Positions 32,560 through 41,242 of a DNA stretch of 64,000 bases are shown here, one piece after another. The stretch is from an uncultured Treponema sp. (lineage in GTDB: Bacteria > Spirochaetota > Spirochaetia > Treponematales > Treponemataceae), in assembly GCA_934718065.1 (NCBI GenBank), contig CAKUZR010000006.1, forward strand, positions 1-64,000, written 5' to 3'. Below the pieces are notes generated by a model. That model was not told the DNA's origin, did no database searches, and worked only from the letters and a program-made list of their open reading frames with translations. Position 1 is the stretch's first letter. Every line of letters begins with the position of its first letter. The translations under genes and the position numbers were made by a program.

Positions 32560-33675
32560 ATGAATTTGAAGAATTTTTTTCTTAAGACAAAAGAAACTGT
32601 TTCTTTTCCGTGGAATTTTTTTAGAAAAAAAGCGCCTCTTGCATCTTTTATAGCAGGAAGAATTTTTACAATGCTGGTTCTGCTTTTTTTTCTGGGATTC
32701 GCGCTTTTCGGGCTGATGGAGCTGGCTCCCGGTGATATTGTTGACCAGATGATGAGCCAGCAGATAATGAATTCAGTTGAAGGCGGAAAGGCTTCTGCTG
32801 CTGGAGGCCCGGCTGGAAGCTCCCAGGGTGAAAAGAATTTTTCCGACGGCCAGATGGCGCAGCTAAGGGCGGAATTCGGGCTGGACAAGCCTTTTTATGT
32901 TCAGTATTTCAAATGGCTGAACCGCGTTGTTGTTCATCATGACTTGGGAACGAGCCTTATTTCCAGGGCGCCGGTAAGTTTTCTTATCAAGACAAGAATC
33001 TGGAATTCCGTGCTGCTGAATCTTATTTCACTTGTTTTTATTACGCTGGTTTCATTTTTGCTGGGCGTTTATTTTTCGAGCAAGGCTGGAACTAAAATCG
33101 ACACGGCGGTAACGTTTTTCGCGTTGTTTTTTCATGCTTTCCCCGGAATTTTGCTTTTGATTCTGCTTCAGCTTTTTGCTTCGGTTTCAAATCTTTTTCC
33201 AGTTACAGGATATCCGGATTTTCCGTTCGGGCAGGCTCCTGTGAAATTCACATTCAGCTACGCCCATCATGTTTTTCTGCCTCTTCTGGCATCTTTTCTG
33301 GGCGGTGCGGGCGGAACAATGCGTATGATTCGCGCCACAATGCTTGACCAGATGGGAATGCCGTATATTTTTGCCCTTCGAGCGCGCGGAATCAGTGAAA
33401 AGCGCGTCTATTTAAATCATGCGTTCAGAAACACTTTGAATCCTTACATAACGGGAAGTGCGAATTTGCTTGCGAGTCTTTTCAGCGGCTCTCTTGTGCT
33501 TGAAATTATTTTTGCCTATCCGGGAATCGGGCGGCTTATGTACGAGGCGGTTCTTCAGCAGGACATAAATCTTGTGCTTGCGAACAGCATGTTCATTTCC
33601 GCGCTTGTTCTTGCTGGAATGGTTTTGAGCGATATTCTGCTTGCGTTCGTTGATCCGCGCATAAGATATAGCTAG
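32560..33675 (+). CDS. Peptide/nickel-type ABC permease DppB
   Basis: A 371-residue inner-membrane permease. The first membrane segment is at ~30-50, followed by the D-x-V-D-Q-M-M and E-F-G-L-D-K-P-F-Y-V-Q-Y-F-K-W motifs of DppB/OppB, then five further segments. The coupling-loop region has R-A-R-G-I-S-E-K-R and H-A-F-R-N-T-L-N-P, and A-Y-P-G-I-G-R-L-M-Y-E-A is conserved near the end. A Gly/Ser-rich insertion of about 25 residues (~80-105) lies in the first periplasmic loop. Partner of the permease half of 26412. ATG 32560 is chosen over the TTG six bases upstream; neither has a strong ribosome site. Confidence 0.88.
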   Translation: MNLKNFFLKTKETVSFPWNFFRKKAPLASFIAGRIFTMLVLLFFLGFALFGLMELAPGDIVDQMMSQQIMNSVEGGKASAAGGPAGSSQGEKNFSDGQMAQLRAEFGLDKPFYVQYFKWLNRVVVHHDLGTSLISRAPVSFLIKTRIWNSVLLNLISLVFITLVSFLLGVYFSSKAGTKIDTAVTFFALFFHAFPGILLLILLQLFASVSNLFPVTGYPDFPFGQAPVKFTFSYAHHVFLPLLASFLGGAGGTMRMIRATMLDQMGMPYIFALRARGISEKRVYLNHAFRNTLNPYITGSANLLASLFSGSLVLEIIFAYPGIGRLMYEAVLQQDINLVLANSMFISALVLAGMVLSDILLAFVDPRIRYS

Positions 33676-33705
33676 CAGTTACTAGCAAAGCGGTATTCAA
33701 TCCGT

Positions 33706-33711
33706 TATAAT
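33706..33711 (+). promoter_or_regulatory. TATAAT six bases before argH start
   Basis: TATAAT (33706-33711), AAAGCT, then ATG 33718. No Shine-Dalgarno sequence, so the argH message is probably leaderless. The -35 is weak (TAGCAA at 33683-33688, spacer 17). Confidence 0.55.
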
Positions 33712-33717
33712 AAAGCT

Positions 33718-35130
33718 ATGGAACACGGAACAATAACAAAAGATAATCATGCGGCGCTTTGGCACGGACGTTTTAAGGAAGGTCCTGATGCCGAGGCGGT
33801 TGCTTTTGAAACTTCTATAAATGTTGATGAGCGGATGGCTTTGGATGATATAAAAGGCAGCCGCGCCCATGCGAAAATGCTTGGCCACGCCGGAATTATT
33901 TCTGCGGATGAGGCTGAAAAAATTATTGCCGGGCTGGATTCAATTGAAAAGGACTTGAAGGACGGAACTCTTGAGATTGATTATTCTGCGGAGGACATCC
34001 ATTCTTTTATTGAAGCCACTTTGACTGATAGAATCGGCGAGCCGGGTAAAAAAGTGCATACTGGCAGAAGCCGGAACGATCAGATTGCCCTGGACGAGCG
34101 GCTTTATCTTTCAAGGTTTATTCCTGAAATTCAGAACAGAATTCTTACGCTGATAGATTCCCTTGCCCAGATTGCAGAAAAGCACACGAAGGATATTATT
34201 CCCGGATATACGCACATGCAGCACGCCCAGCCGGTAACGCTTGCGCATCATCTTTGCGCATGGGCATGGTCTTTGACCCGCGACTGGAGCCGTCTTGAAG
34301 ACAGCTTGAAACGAATTGCGGTCAGCCCGATTGGTTCTGGGGCTTTGGCAGGTTCGGGGCTCCCCCTTGACAGAAAATTTGAGGCGGCGGAGCTTGGTTT
34401 TTCTGAAATTACAATGAATTCCCTGGACAGCGTTTCCGACCGCGACTACTGCATTGAAACGGCTAACAATATGGCACTTGTCCAGATGCATCTTTCGCGC
34501 TTCTGCGAGGAAATCGTTCTGTGGGCGACAACTGAATTTTCATTTGTTGATTTGAGCGAAAAGTGGTCGACCGGCTCTTCAATCATGCCGCAGAAAAAAA
34601 ATCCGGATTTTGCGGAGCTTATCCGCGGAAGAACCGGACGTGTTTACGGCGACTTGATTGCGCTTCTTACAATGATGAAAGGGCTTCCGCTGGCTTACGA
34701 CCGAGATATGCAGGAAGACAAGCAGAGTCTTTTTGAAGCCTGCGACGTTGTTAATGCGAATCTGAGTGTTTTCACAAAAATGGTTTCTTCTGCAAAGTGG
34801 AACGTTGAAAAAATGGCTTCAGCCTGCGAAGGAGGCTTCCTTAACGCAACAGATGTCGCGGATTATCTTGTGCGCAAAGGGCTTCCGTTCAGAACGGCTC
34901 ATGGTGTTAGCGCGCGTCTTGTACGCATTGCGATAGAAAAAAACTGCCGTCTGGAAGATTTGTCCATTGAAGAATTTAAATCTTGCTCGGAACTAATTGA
35001 AAATGATATATATGATATTATTTCACCAAAAGCCTGTGTCAACGCGCGCAAAACTGACGGCGGGCCTGCCGAGGCAAAGGTTTTGGAACAAATTTCCGCG
35101 CTTAAGAAATTTGCTAAGCAAATAAAATAA
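33718..35130 (+). CDS. argH: Argininosuccinate lyase
   Basis: A 470-residue cytoplasmic enzyme that splits argininosuccinate into arginine and fumarate, the last step of arginine synthesis. Fumarase/aspartase fold with H-T-G-R-S-R-N-D-Q (substrate-binding, ~105), the catalytic His in T-H-M-Q-H-A-Q, and the superfamily signature G-S-S-I-M-P-Q-K-K-N-P-D (~285) with the catalytic Ser. Length normal. No other arg genes are near. The amino-acid transporter genes follow only 12 bases after its stop, so co-transcription is likely. Confidence 0.95.
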   Translation: MEHGTITKDNHAALWHGRFKEGPDAEAVAFETSINVDERMALDDIKGSRAHAKMLGHAGIISADEAEKIIAGLDSIEKDLKDGTLEIDYSAEDIHSFIEATLTDRIGEPGKKVHTGRSRNDQIALDERLYLSRFIPEIQNRILTLIDSLAQIAEKHTKDIIPGYTHMQHAQPVTLAHHLCAWAWSLTRDWSRLEDSLKRIAVSPIGSGALAGSGLPLDRKFEAAELGFSEITMNSLDSVSDRDYCIETANNMALVQMHLSRFCEEIVLWATTEFSFVDLSEKWSTGSSIMPQKKNPDFAELIRGRTGRVYGDLIALLTMMKGLPLAYDRDMQEDKQSLFEACDVVNANLSVFTKMVSSAKWNVEKMASACEGGFLNATDVADYLVRKGLPFRTAHGVSARLVRIAIEKNCRLEDLSIEEFKSCSELIENDIYDIISPKACVNARKTDGGPAEAKVLEQISALKKFAKQIK

Positions 35131-35142
35131 TAGGAGTTATAA

Positions 35143-35946
35143 ATGAAAAAAATTGCATTGATTCTTGCGGCGGCTGCCCTGGCTGCTGGTTTTGCAGGAT
35201 GTAAAAAAGTGTCGAAAGTTGACAATTCCCTTGAGGAGCTGAAATCCCGCGGCGTTTTTGTGCTCGGCCTTGACGATTCATTTCCGCCGATGGGCTTCCG
35301 CAGCGATGATGATGAAATCGTAGGTTTTGATATTGACCTTGCTTCTGAAGTTGCCAGCCGCCTTGGAGTTTCTTTCAAAGCTCAGCCGATTGACTGGGAC
35401 GCGAAGGAAATGGAGCTTTCAACAGGAAAAATTGACTGTATCTGGAACGGACTTACAATCACTCCGGAACGTGAAAATGCGCTTGCCCTTACAAAACCGT
35501 ATCTTAGCAATGACCAGGTTCTTGTTGTGCGCAAGGATTCCGGACTTACAAAGCTTTCTGATTTTGCTGGAAAAACAATCGGAGTTCAGAGCGGCTCTTC
35601 TGCCCAGGATGCGATTAAGAGCAACAAAGAATTCGCTGATTCGGTAAAAGATATTATTCTTTTCAAAGAAAATATTACTGCGCTGAATGATTTGGTTATC
35701 GGCGGACTTGACGGCGTTGTTATGGACAGCGTTGTTGCCTCTTATGACATTGCGCAGAGCAAAAAGCCGCTCGTTCTGGTTTCGGAAGTTCTTTCACAGG
35801 AAGGATACGGAATCGCGTTCCGCAAAAACGATGTGAAACTCCGCGACGCAGTTCAGGCAGCTTTGGAAGAAATGAAAGCTGACGGAACAGTTGAGCGAAT
35901 TTCAACTAAATGGTTCGGCAGTGACATCACTGTAATCGGAAAATAA
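35143..35946 (+). CDS. Family-3 amino-acid-binding lipoprotein
   Basis: A 267-residue substrate-binding lipoprotein (M-K-K-I-A, lipobox G-F-A-G-C) of the SBP_bac_3 family. Signatures: L-D-D-S-F-P-P-M-G-F near the mature N-terminus, G-F-D-I-D-L-A-S-E-V-A, the catalogue arginine in T-P-E-R, and the second-lobe G-V-Q-S-G-S-S-A-Q-D. Ligand is a polar or basic amino acid; linkage to argH hints at arginine or a relative. Ribosome site TAGGAG. First of a three-gene importer. Confidence 0.92.
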   Translation: MKKIALILAAAALAAGFAGCKKVSKVDNSLEELKSRGVFVLGLDDSFPPMGFRSDDDEIVGFDIDLASEVASRLGVSFKAQPIDWDAKEMELSTGKIDCIWNGLTITPERENALALTKPYLSNDQVLVVRKDSGLTKLSDFAGKTIGVQSGSSAQDAIKSNKEFADSVKDIILFKENITALNDLVIGGLDGVVMDSVVASYDIAQSKKPLVLVSEVLSQEGYGIAFRKNDVKLRDAVQAALEEMKADGTVERISTKWFGSDITVIGK

Positions 35947-35948
35947 TT

Positions 35949-36629
35949 TTGAGTCCGCGTTATGTAAAAATGCTTCTGGCGATGCTCCGGGGAACTGGCA
36001 CATCGCTGGAGGTGTTCTTTTTGACATTGATTTTTGCAGTTCCTCTTGCGCTTCTTGTCTGCATGGGACGGATGTCAAAAAATAAGATTCTCTCAAGCAC
36101 AACAAATATTTTTCTTCTTATAATCCGTGGAACGCCGCTTATGCTTCAGCTTCTGGTGGTGTATTTTGCTCCCGGACTTTTTATCAAATGGCTGAACGAC
36201 AGCTTCAACCTTGGAATTCAGTTTGGCTGGAACCGTTTTGCCGCTGCAATCATTGCGCTCACAATAAATTATGCGGCATATTTTGCGGAAATTTACCGCG
36301 GCGGAGTTGAATCAATTCCGAAAGGCCAGTACGAGGCCGCGAAAGTTCTGGGCTACACGAAATATCAGACTTTTTTCAGGGTCGTTCTTTTTCAGGTTGT
36401 AAAGAGAATAACTCCGGCCATGGGAAATGAAGTCATAACTCTTGTGAAGGACACGGCTCTTGTTTCTGTAATCGGAGTTGCGGAGCTTCTGATGGTCGCG
36501 AAGGAACGGCAAAGCGCAATGTTCAGCTTTGCTCCGCTGTTTATCGCCGGTGTTTTTTATTTTGTGATGAACTGGGGCGTTTCTTTTGCTTTTGCAAAGC
36601 TTGAAAAAAAACTTTCTTATTACCGGTAG
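35949..36629 (+). CDS. Amino-acid ABC permease (His/Glu/Gln/Arg family)
   Basis: A 226-residue inner-membrane permease of the HisM/GlnP type. Starts in an amphipathic M-L-L-A-M-L-R-G-T segment typical of the family, has I-R-G-T-P-L-M-L-Q-L-L-V, and the coupling loop A-A-Y-F-A-E-I-Y-R-G-G-V-E-S-I-P-K-G-Q-Y. TTG 35949, two bases after the preceding stop, is used; ATG at 35970 is the alternative but would shorten the first helix. Only one permease gene is present, so it likely works as a homodimer. Confidence 0.9.
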   Translation: MSPRYVKMLLAMLRGTGTSLEVFFLTLIFAVPLALLVCMGRMSKNKILSSTTNIFLLIIRGTPLMLQLLVVYFAPGLFIKWLNDSFNLGIQFGWNRFAAAIIALTINYAAYFAEIYRGGVESIPKGQYEAAKVLGYTKYQTFFRVVLFQVVKRITPAMGNEVITLVKDTALVSVIGVAELLMVAKERQSAMFSFAPLFIAGVFYFVMNWGVSFAFAKLEKKLSYYR

Positions 36630-36636
36630 GAATTTC

Positions 36637-37410
36637 ATGGCAGAAAACAAGAATGAAATCATCAAAGTTGAAAATTTAAAGAAATCATTTGGAAATTTGA
36701 ACATTCTGAAAGGAATTTCTTTTTCGGTGATGGAAGGCGAGGTTCTTTCAATAATCGGGCCTAGCGGCTCCGGAAAGTCCACGATTCTGCGCTGCATAAG
36801 CCAGCTTGAAAAAGTTGACGGCGGTTCAATTGAAATTTGCGGAAGCAGCCTGGTAAAAGACGGAATTTATGCGCCGAAAAGCGTTATGCATTCAATCATC
36901 CTGAAGAGCGGGCTGGTTTTTCAGAATTTCAATCTTTTTCCGCACCTTTCGGTTTTGCAGAATGTGATGGATGCGCAGCTTTGCGTTCTTAAAAAGAATA
37001 AAAATGAAGCCAGGGAAACGGCTCTGGGGCTTCTGGACCGCATGGGGCTCCGCTCCAAAGCAGATTCTTATCCGTGCGAGCTTTCGGGCGGACAGCAGCA
37101 GCGGGTTTCAATTGCGCGCGCGCTTGCGCTGAGGCCGGAGGTTCTGCTTTTTGACGAGCCGACTTCCGCGCTCGATCCTGAGCTTACCGGCGAAATTCTT
37201 TCCGTAATCAAGGATTTGGCGAAAGAAAAGATGACAATGGTTGTTGTTACCCACGAAATGTCATTTGCGCGCGATATAAGCGACTACATTATCTTTATGG
37301 ACCACGGTGTCATTGTTGAGGAAGGAAAGCCTGATCAGGTTATTGGAAATCCGCAGCAGGAGCGCACGAGGAATTTTCTTTCACGCTTTGAAGGCGCGTC
37401 ATTACATTGA
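36637..37410 (+). CDS. Amino-acid ABC ATPase (GlnQ/HisP family)
   Basis: A 257-residue ATPase for the preceding binding protein and permease. Walker A G-P-S-G-S-G-K-S-T, Q-loop V-F-Q-N-F-N-L-F-P-H, signature L-S-G-G-Q-Q-Q-R-V-S-I-A, Walker B V-L-L-F-D-E-P-T-S-A-L-D-P, switch V-T-H-E-M. It has a slightly enlarged segment after Walker A (~75-95). ATG 36637 follows GTAGGA; upstream in-frame starts lie inside the permease gene. The stop codon overlaps the -35 of the rpsP promoter. Confidence 0.93.
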   Translation: MAENKNEIIKVENLKKSFGNLNILKGISFSVMEGEVLSIIGPSGSGKSTILRCISQLEKVDGGSIEICGSSLVKDGIYAPKSVMHSIILKSGLVFQNFNLFPHLSVLQNVMDAQLCVLKKNKNEARETALGLLDRMGLRSKADSYPCELSGGQQQRVSIARALALRPEVLLFDEPTSALDPELTGEILSVIKDLAKEKMTMVVVTHEMSFARDISDYIIFMDHGVIVEEGKPDQVIGNPQQERTRNFLSRFEGASLH

Positions 37411-37435
37411 CCAAAGAACAAAAATTCTATAAAAT
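37407..37435 (+). promoter_or_regulatory. Promoter of the rpsP operon
   Basis: TTGACC (37407-37412), 17 bases, TAAAAT (37430-37435). The -35 overlaps the upstream gene's stop codon. Predicted leader is about 83 nt. Confidence 0.75.
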
Positions 37436-37483
37436 AATTATTCATACTCACAATGGGTATTATTATGCAAAATTGAAATTTCG

Positions 37484-37509
37484 GGACTTGGCTAAGTACG
37501 GTTGAGTCC
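37484..37509 (+). promoter_or_regulatory. Leader hairpin before rpsP
   Basis: A 9-bp stem (37484-37492 with 37501-37509, three G-U pairs) and 8-nt loop TAAGTACG, ending four bases before the GGAGG ribosome site at 37513. Position suits translational control of S16, but no known leader family is recognised. Confidence 0.45.
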
Positions 37510-37524
37510 TGTGGAGGTTATAAA

Positions 37525-37776
37525 GTGGTCAAAATCAGACTTAAGAGATTCGGTACACAGAAGCGTCCTTACTACCGTGTTGTAGTTCAGGATTCTCGCA
37601 AGCCACGTGATGGAGTTTGCATCGAAGAAATTGGTACATTCATGCCTATTGAAGCAGAAGAACGCCAGGTTTCTATCGACCTTGATCGTGCTAACTACTG
37701 GATTGGTGTTGGTGCACAGCCATCTGACACTGTAAAAAAGTTGATGAGAGAACAGGCAAAAAAGTCTTCAAAGTAA
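37525..37776 (+). CDS. rpsP: 30S ribosomal protein S16
   Basis: 83 residues, normal length. The N-terminus [17 protein letters not shown] is diagnostic. It binds 16S rRNA early in 30S assembly. GTG start with a strong TGGAGG site. First gene of the S16-KhpA-RimM-TrmD-L19 operon, an order widely conserved in bacteria and present in treponemes. Confidence 0.98.
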   Translation: MVKIRLKRFGTQKRPYYRVVVQDSRKPRDGVCIEEIGTFMPIEAEERQVSIDLDRANYWIGVGAQPSDTVKKLMREQAKKSSK

Positions 37777-37791
37777 GAATAGGAAACGGAA

Positions 37792-38025
37792 ATGGAAAAA
37801 GACCTGATCGAATATATTGCAAAATCATTGGTCGATGATCCATCTGCGGTTTCAGTAAGCGAAACTGAAGGCGAAAAAGGTATGGTTCTTCAACTTAAGG
37901 TTGCAGAAGGTGATATTGGCAAAGTGATTGGAAAGTACGGCCGCATTGCAAAAGCCATGCGAACTGTTCTTAGTGCTTCCGCCACAAAAGATGGAAAGCG
38001 CTACAGTCTGGATATTCTGGATTAA
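37792..38025 (+). CDS. khpA: KH-domain RNA-binding protein KhpA
   Basis: 77 residues forming a single KH domain with the G-K-V-I-G-K-Y-G-R-I-A-K-A motif, where GxxG contacts RNA. In other bacteria KhpA pairs with KhpB/Jag and affects cell elongation and small RNA function. ATG lies 15 bases after the rpsP stop and the product ends just before rimM, in the usual place for this gene. Confidence 0.93.
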   Translation: MEKDLIEYIAKSLVDDPSAVSVSETEGEKGMVLQLKVAEGDIGKVIGKYGRIAKAMRTVLSASATKDGKRYSLDILD

Positions 38026-38033
38026 TTTTGCCG

Positions 38034-38621
38034 ATGGAAAGTAACGAGCAACTTGTTGTTGGCTTTGTCCGTGGTTCCCATGGAGTTACGGGTGAATTTA
38101 AAGTTGAAAGTGCTTCTGGCGATTACGAGCATATCGAAATCCTGAAGGAAGTGACTTTGAGGCACGGTTCTGATTCGAAAAAATGCAAAGTTGAATTTGC
38201 AGAAAAAGGATGCGGTACCTTGTACATGAAAGTTGCGGGAATTGATTCTCCGGAAGAAGTGCGTAAGCACAACGGATGGGAGTTGGTTGTTGACCGCAAG
38301 TATGCTCATCCTCTTGGTGAGAATGAGTGGTACATCAAAGATTTGATTGGCTGTTCCCTGGTTTGGAACGGTGAAGAAGCGGCAGCTGGGACTGCATCAA
38401 CAGAAATTGTTGGGACAATCACAGACGTATTGGAAGGCGGAGCTGGTTACTTGCTAGAAGTTTCTCTCTCCGAGAGTTGCGCTGTTCTTTCTGATGACTT
38501 GAAACATACAAGTTCGGGAAAGGTTCGTAAGGTTTTAGTTCCTTTGAATCTTAACTATATTTGCAATGTCAATGTAGCAGAAAAGACAATTCAGCTGATG
38601 CACCTCTGGATTCTGGAGTAA
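38034..38621 (+). CDS. rimM: 16S rRNA processing protein RimM
   Basis: 195 residues. N-terminal RimM barrel with V-V-G-F-V-R-G-S-H-G-V-T-G-E-F-K-V, then a PRC-barrel-like C-terminal domain with E-W-Y-I-K-D-L-I-G and the terminal V-P-L-N-L-N-Y-I. It aids 30S maturation with S19. ATG 38034 is preferred; a TTG six bases upstream is an alternative. Followed four bases later by trmD. Confidence 0.95.
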   Translation: MESNEQLVVGFVRGSHGVTGEFKVESASGDYEHIEILKEVTLRHGSDSKKCKVEFAEKGCGTLYMKVAGIDSPEEVRKHNGWELVVDRKYAHPLGENEWYIKDLIGCSLVWNGEEAAAGTASTEIVGTITDVLEGGAGYLLEVSLSESCAVLSDDLKHTSSGKVRKVLVPLNLNYICNVNVAEKTIQLMHLWILE

Positions 38622-38625
38622 TTCC

Positions 38626-39435
38626 ATGAAATTTACTGTGCTGACCTTATTTCCTGAAATTCCGCGTGCTTTTTTTGAAAGCTCAATCATGGCAAAAGCG
38701 GTAGAAAAGGAAATTATTGCCTACGACCTTGTGAACATCAGAGATTTTGCTCTTGATAAGCACAAGAAATGTGATGACGCTCCTTATGGCGGTGGTGCCG
38801 GTCAGCTTATGATGACTGAACCATTAAGCAGGGCTTTGGACAGTGTGAAAGCGAGCCGGAAGCGCGTAATTTATGTTACGCCGGCAGGAACTCCTTTTAC
38901 TCAGAAAAAAGCTGTTGAACTAAGTCGTGAAGATGAACTGGTCTTTATCTGCGGAAGATACGAAGGTATTGATCAAAGAATCATTGACTTTTACGTGGAC
39001 GACGAGATTTCAATCGGCGACTACGTGATGAGCAGCGGTGAGCTTGCGGCGACTGTTATGGTTGACGCAATCTACAGATTGATTGATGGAGTAATTTCCA
39101 AAGATTCGCTTGCTGAAGAAAGTCATAGCGACGGTCTTCTTGAATATCCCCAGTATACGCGGCCAGAAGTATACAAGGGCTTGAAAGTACCAGAGGTTTT
39201 GCTTTCGGGAAATCATGAGCTTATTCGGAAGTGGCGTTTGAAGAAACGGCTGGAAAAAACTTTGCGCGTTCGTCCAGATATGATTTGGGAAGCCCGCAAA
39301 AATAATCAGCTTTCTTTGGAAGCCGAATTGATGATTGAGGAACTAACAGAACAGACTGCCATAAAAAACTGCCGGAAAAAGCAGAAAATGGCGCGCAAGC
39401 AGTTGCGTGAGTCTTTGAATCCAGGAGATTTATGA
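38626..39435 (+). CDS. trmD: tRNA (guanine-N1)-methyltransferase TrmD
   Basis: 269 residues. Makes m1G37 in tRNAs, preventing frameshifts. SPOUT-fold knot motifs: [20 protein letters not shown] (~105) and [13 protein letters not shown]. The C-terminal tail (after ~225) is Lys/Arg-rich and a little longer than usual. The stop overlaps the rplS start region. Confidence 0.97.
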   Translation: MKFTVLTLFPEIPRAFFESSIMAKAVEKEIIAYDLVNIRDFALDKHKKCDDAPYGGGAGQLMMTEPLSRALDSVKASRKRVIYVTPAGTPFTQKKAVELSREDELVFICGRYEGIDQRIIDFYVDDEISIGDYVMSSGELAATVMVDAIYRLIDGVISKDSLAEESHSDGLLEYPQYTRPEVYKGLKVPEVLLSGNHELIRKWRLKKRLEKTLRVRPDMIWEARKNNQLSLEAELMIEELTEQTAIKNCRKKQKMARKQLRESLNPGDL

Positions 39436-39914
39436 TGGATCTTATTAAAGCAGTAGAAGAAAAACAGAAACGTGCTTTTACAACACAGTTCAAAGTTGGT
39501 GACACTGTAAAAGTATATTTTAAAATTATTGAAGGAAAAACAGAACGTATTCAGGTTTACGAAGGAATCGTTCTTTGCATTAAGAACGCAGGTGTTCGCA
39601 AGACATTCACAGTTCGCAAGGAATCTTACGGAATTGGTGTTGAGCGCGTATTCCCTGTAAACAGCCCTCGCATTGTAAAGGTTGAAATCGTTCGTGCTGG
39701 TAAAGTACGCCGTGCAAAACTTTATTACCTTCGCGACAAGGTTGGTAAAGGCAAGAAAGTTAAGGAAATGCTTGGCGGTGAAGTTTCTTCATTTATTGCA
39801 CAGCAGAACAAGGCTGCGGAAGCAGCTGCTCATGCTCAGGAAGAAGTTCTTAAGGCAGAGCACAATGCTGAACATGCGGCTGCAGAAGCGGCTGCCGCAG
39901 CATCAAAAAAATAA
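39435..39914 (+). CDS. rplS: 50S ribosomal protein L19 with acidic/alanine tail
   Basis: 159 residues. The first ~115 are ordinary L19 ([25 protein letters not shown]). Beyond that is a ~40-residue Ala/Glu/His-rich helical tail ending A-A-A-A-A-S-K-K, absent from standard L19. Two adjacent ATGs exist (39432 and 39435); the second is at better distance from CAGGAG. L19 sits at the subunit interface. Last of the conserved ribosomal block. Confidence 0.95.
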   Translation: MDLIKAVEEKQKRAFTTQFKVGDTVKVYFKIIEGKTERIQVYEGIVLCIKNAGVRKTFTVRKESYGIGVERVFPVNSPRIVKVEIVRAGKVRRAKLYYLRDKVGKGKKVKEMLGGEVSSFIAQQNKAAEAAAHAQEEVLKAEHNAEHAAAEAAAAASKK

Positions 39915-39926
39915 TTTTCTTATTGC

Positions 39927-40973
39927 ATGAAAACTGAGGTTTTAGTGCATTTATCTGCCCTCTCAAATGTGAATGGAAATCATTCTGTTAGAGAGGGCAG
40001 TTCTGTTTATGTGCGCATAATAAAAAGCGCCGGAAATAATTCTTATATAGCGTCTTTTTCAGGCGGAAAGTTTCTTCTGAAATCAGAAATTCCGTTGGCG
40101 GCTGGAAACGCTTTTCTTGCTAAAATCAGGCTTGAAAACGGAAAAATTATTCTGCAGAAATTGCCGGAATCCGCTTCGTCGAAAAATTCTGTTCAAAAAA
40201 TCACACTGGAAAATCAGAGCCAGTTTCTTGAAAATCTTGGGCTTCCGCCGGAAAACATTTCTTTTTCAATGCTGCAGCAGATCAAAATGCTCGGAACCAG
40301 GTTTTTGCCGGATGTTTTTCAGAAAGCCAGAAAAATTGCGGAAAAAACAAGCGGCAGGGAAAAAACGGCGGCGGACGCGGCTCTTATTATGGAAGAAAAA
40401 GGAATTTCTTCTGACGAAGAGCGGGTTTCTGAAATTCTGGAGGAAAAGCGCGGAAATGCAGATGAAATTTTTCCCCGGAATGAAGAAAAAATCCCCGGAC
40501 CTGAAAATCCTTTTAAATCATTTTTTGAGAAAATTTTGTGTTCCTCTGAAAAAATGAAAAATCTGCCTGGAATTCTTACTTTGTTCAACCATCTTGGCTT
40601 TGATTTTTGCGGAAAAAGCGGCCGGCAGGCTTTCGGGAGCTGGATAAAGATTCCTTTTGATTTTTCTTCGGATGAAAAAAATGGAAGCGGCTGTTTCTGC
40701 GGATTTTTGAAAAATTCTTTATGTCAGCTGGAAAAAGCGGTTTTGGTTTTTAATTTTCAGGATGAAAAATTCGCGTTTGAATTCGGACTTGAAGGAAACG
40801 GTTTGACTTATTTGAACGCAGGCTGCTCAGATTCGGCGAAAAACAAAAAACTTATTAAAATTTTGAGCTCCAGCTTTGAAAATTCAAGAATCGGAGAAAT
40901 TGAGTCTGTCCGGGAATTTTCTGAATTTTCAGCCGGAAATATTGAAATTGCCAAGGTGAATTTGAATGTATGA
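39927..40973 (+). CDS. FliK-like hypothetical protein
   Basis: 348 residues, no signal peptide. The N-terminal ~75 residues form a small beta-rich region (Y-I-A-S-F-S-G-G-K-F-L-L, then A-K-I-R-L-E-N-G-K-I-I-L) like the start of FliK-related proteins; the middle is charged and low in complexity; the C-terminal ~150 residues look like a folded alpha/beta domain. It overlaps the next gene, which encodes an FlhB C-terminal-like protein. In other bacteria such pairs (FliK-like plus FlhX) occur together, so a flagellar or export-substrate role is plausible, but identity is not certain. Confidence 0.6.
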   Translation: MKTEVLVHLSALSNVNGNHSVREGSSVYVRIIKSAGNNSYIASFSGGKFLLKSEIPLAAGNAFLAKIRLENGKIILQKLPESASSKNSVQKITLENQSQFLENLGLPPENISFSMLQQIKMLGTRFLPDVFQKARKIAEKTSGREKTAADAALIMEEKGISSDEERVSEILEEKRGNADEIFPRNEEKIPGPENPFKSFFEKILCSSEKMKNLPGILTLFNHLGFDFCGKSGRQAFGSWIKIPFDFSSDEKNGSGCFCGFLKNSLCQLEKAVLVFNFQDEKFAFEFGLEGNGLTYLNAGCSDSAKNKKLIKILSSSFENSRIGEIESVREFSEFSAGNIEIAKVNLNV

Positions 40974-41230
40974 AAAAAAACGAGATTAAAGTGGTTGCCT
41001 TGAAATATCCTGAAAACGCTTCGCTTCCTTTTGTGTCCGTAAAGGCGAAGGGCGAGCTTGCGAAAAAACTTGTTGAAATTGCCGAGAACCAGAAAATTCC
41101 GGTTGTGAAAAACATTGAGGCGGCGAATATTCTTTCAGTTCAGGAAATTGGCTCTGCGATTCCTGAAAATACCTGGGAAATTGTCGCGAAGATTTTTGCT
41201 GCTGTTGTGGAATGTGATAAAAAGTTGTAG
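40970..41230 (+). CDS. FlhB C-terminal domain-like protein
   Basis: 86 residues matching the cytoplasmic autocleavage domain of FlhB/EscU without the membrane part: V-V-A-L-K-Y-P-E near the start, V-K-A-K-G-E-L-A-K-K, N-Q-K-I-P-V-V-K-N, a Leu-rich helix and I-P-E-N-T-W-E-I-V-A. The N-P-T-H cleavage motif of true FlhB is absent. Stand-alone proteins of this kind are widespread in spirochaetes and Clostridia. Overlaps the preceding gene by four bases (ATGA). Confidence 0.85.
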   Translation: MKKNEIKVVALKYPENASLPFVSVKAKGELAKKLVEIAENQKIPVVKNIEAANILSVQEIGSAIPENTWEIVAKIFAAVVECDKKL

Positions 41231-41242
41231 AATCGTTTTTGT

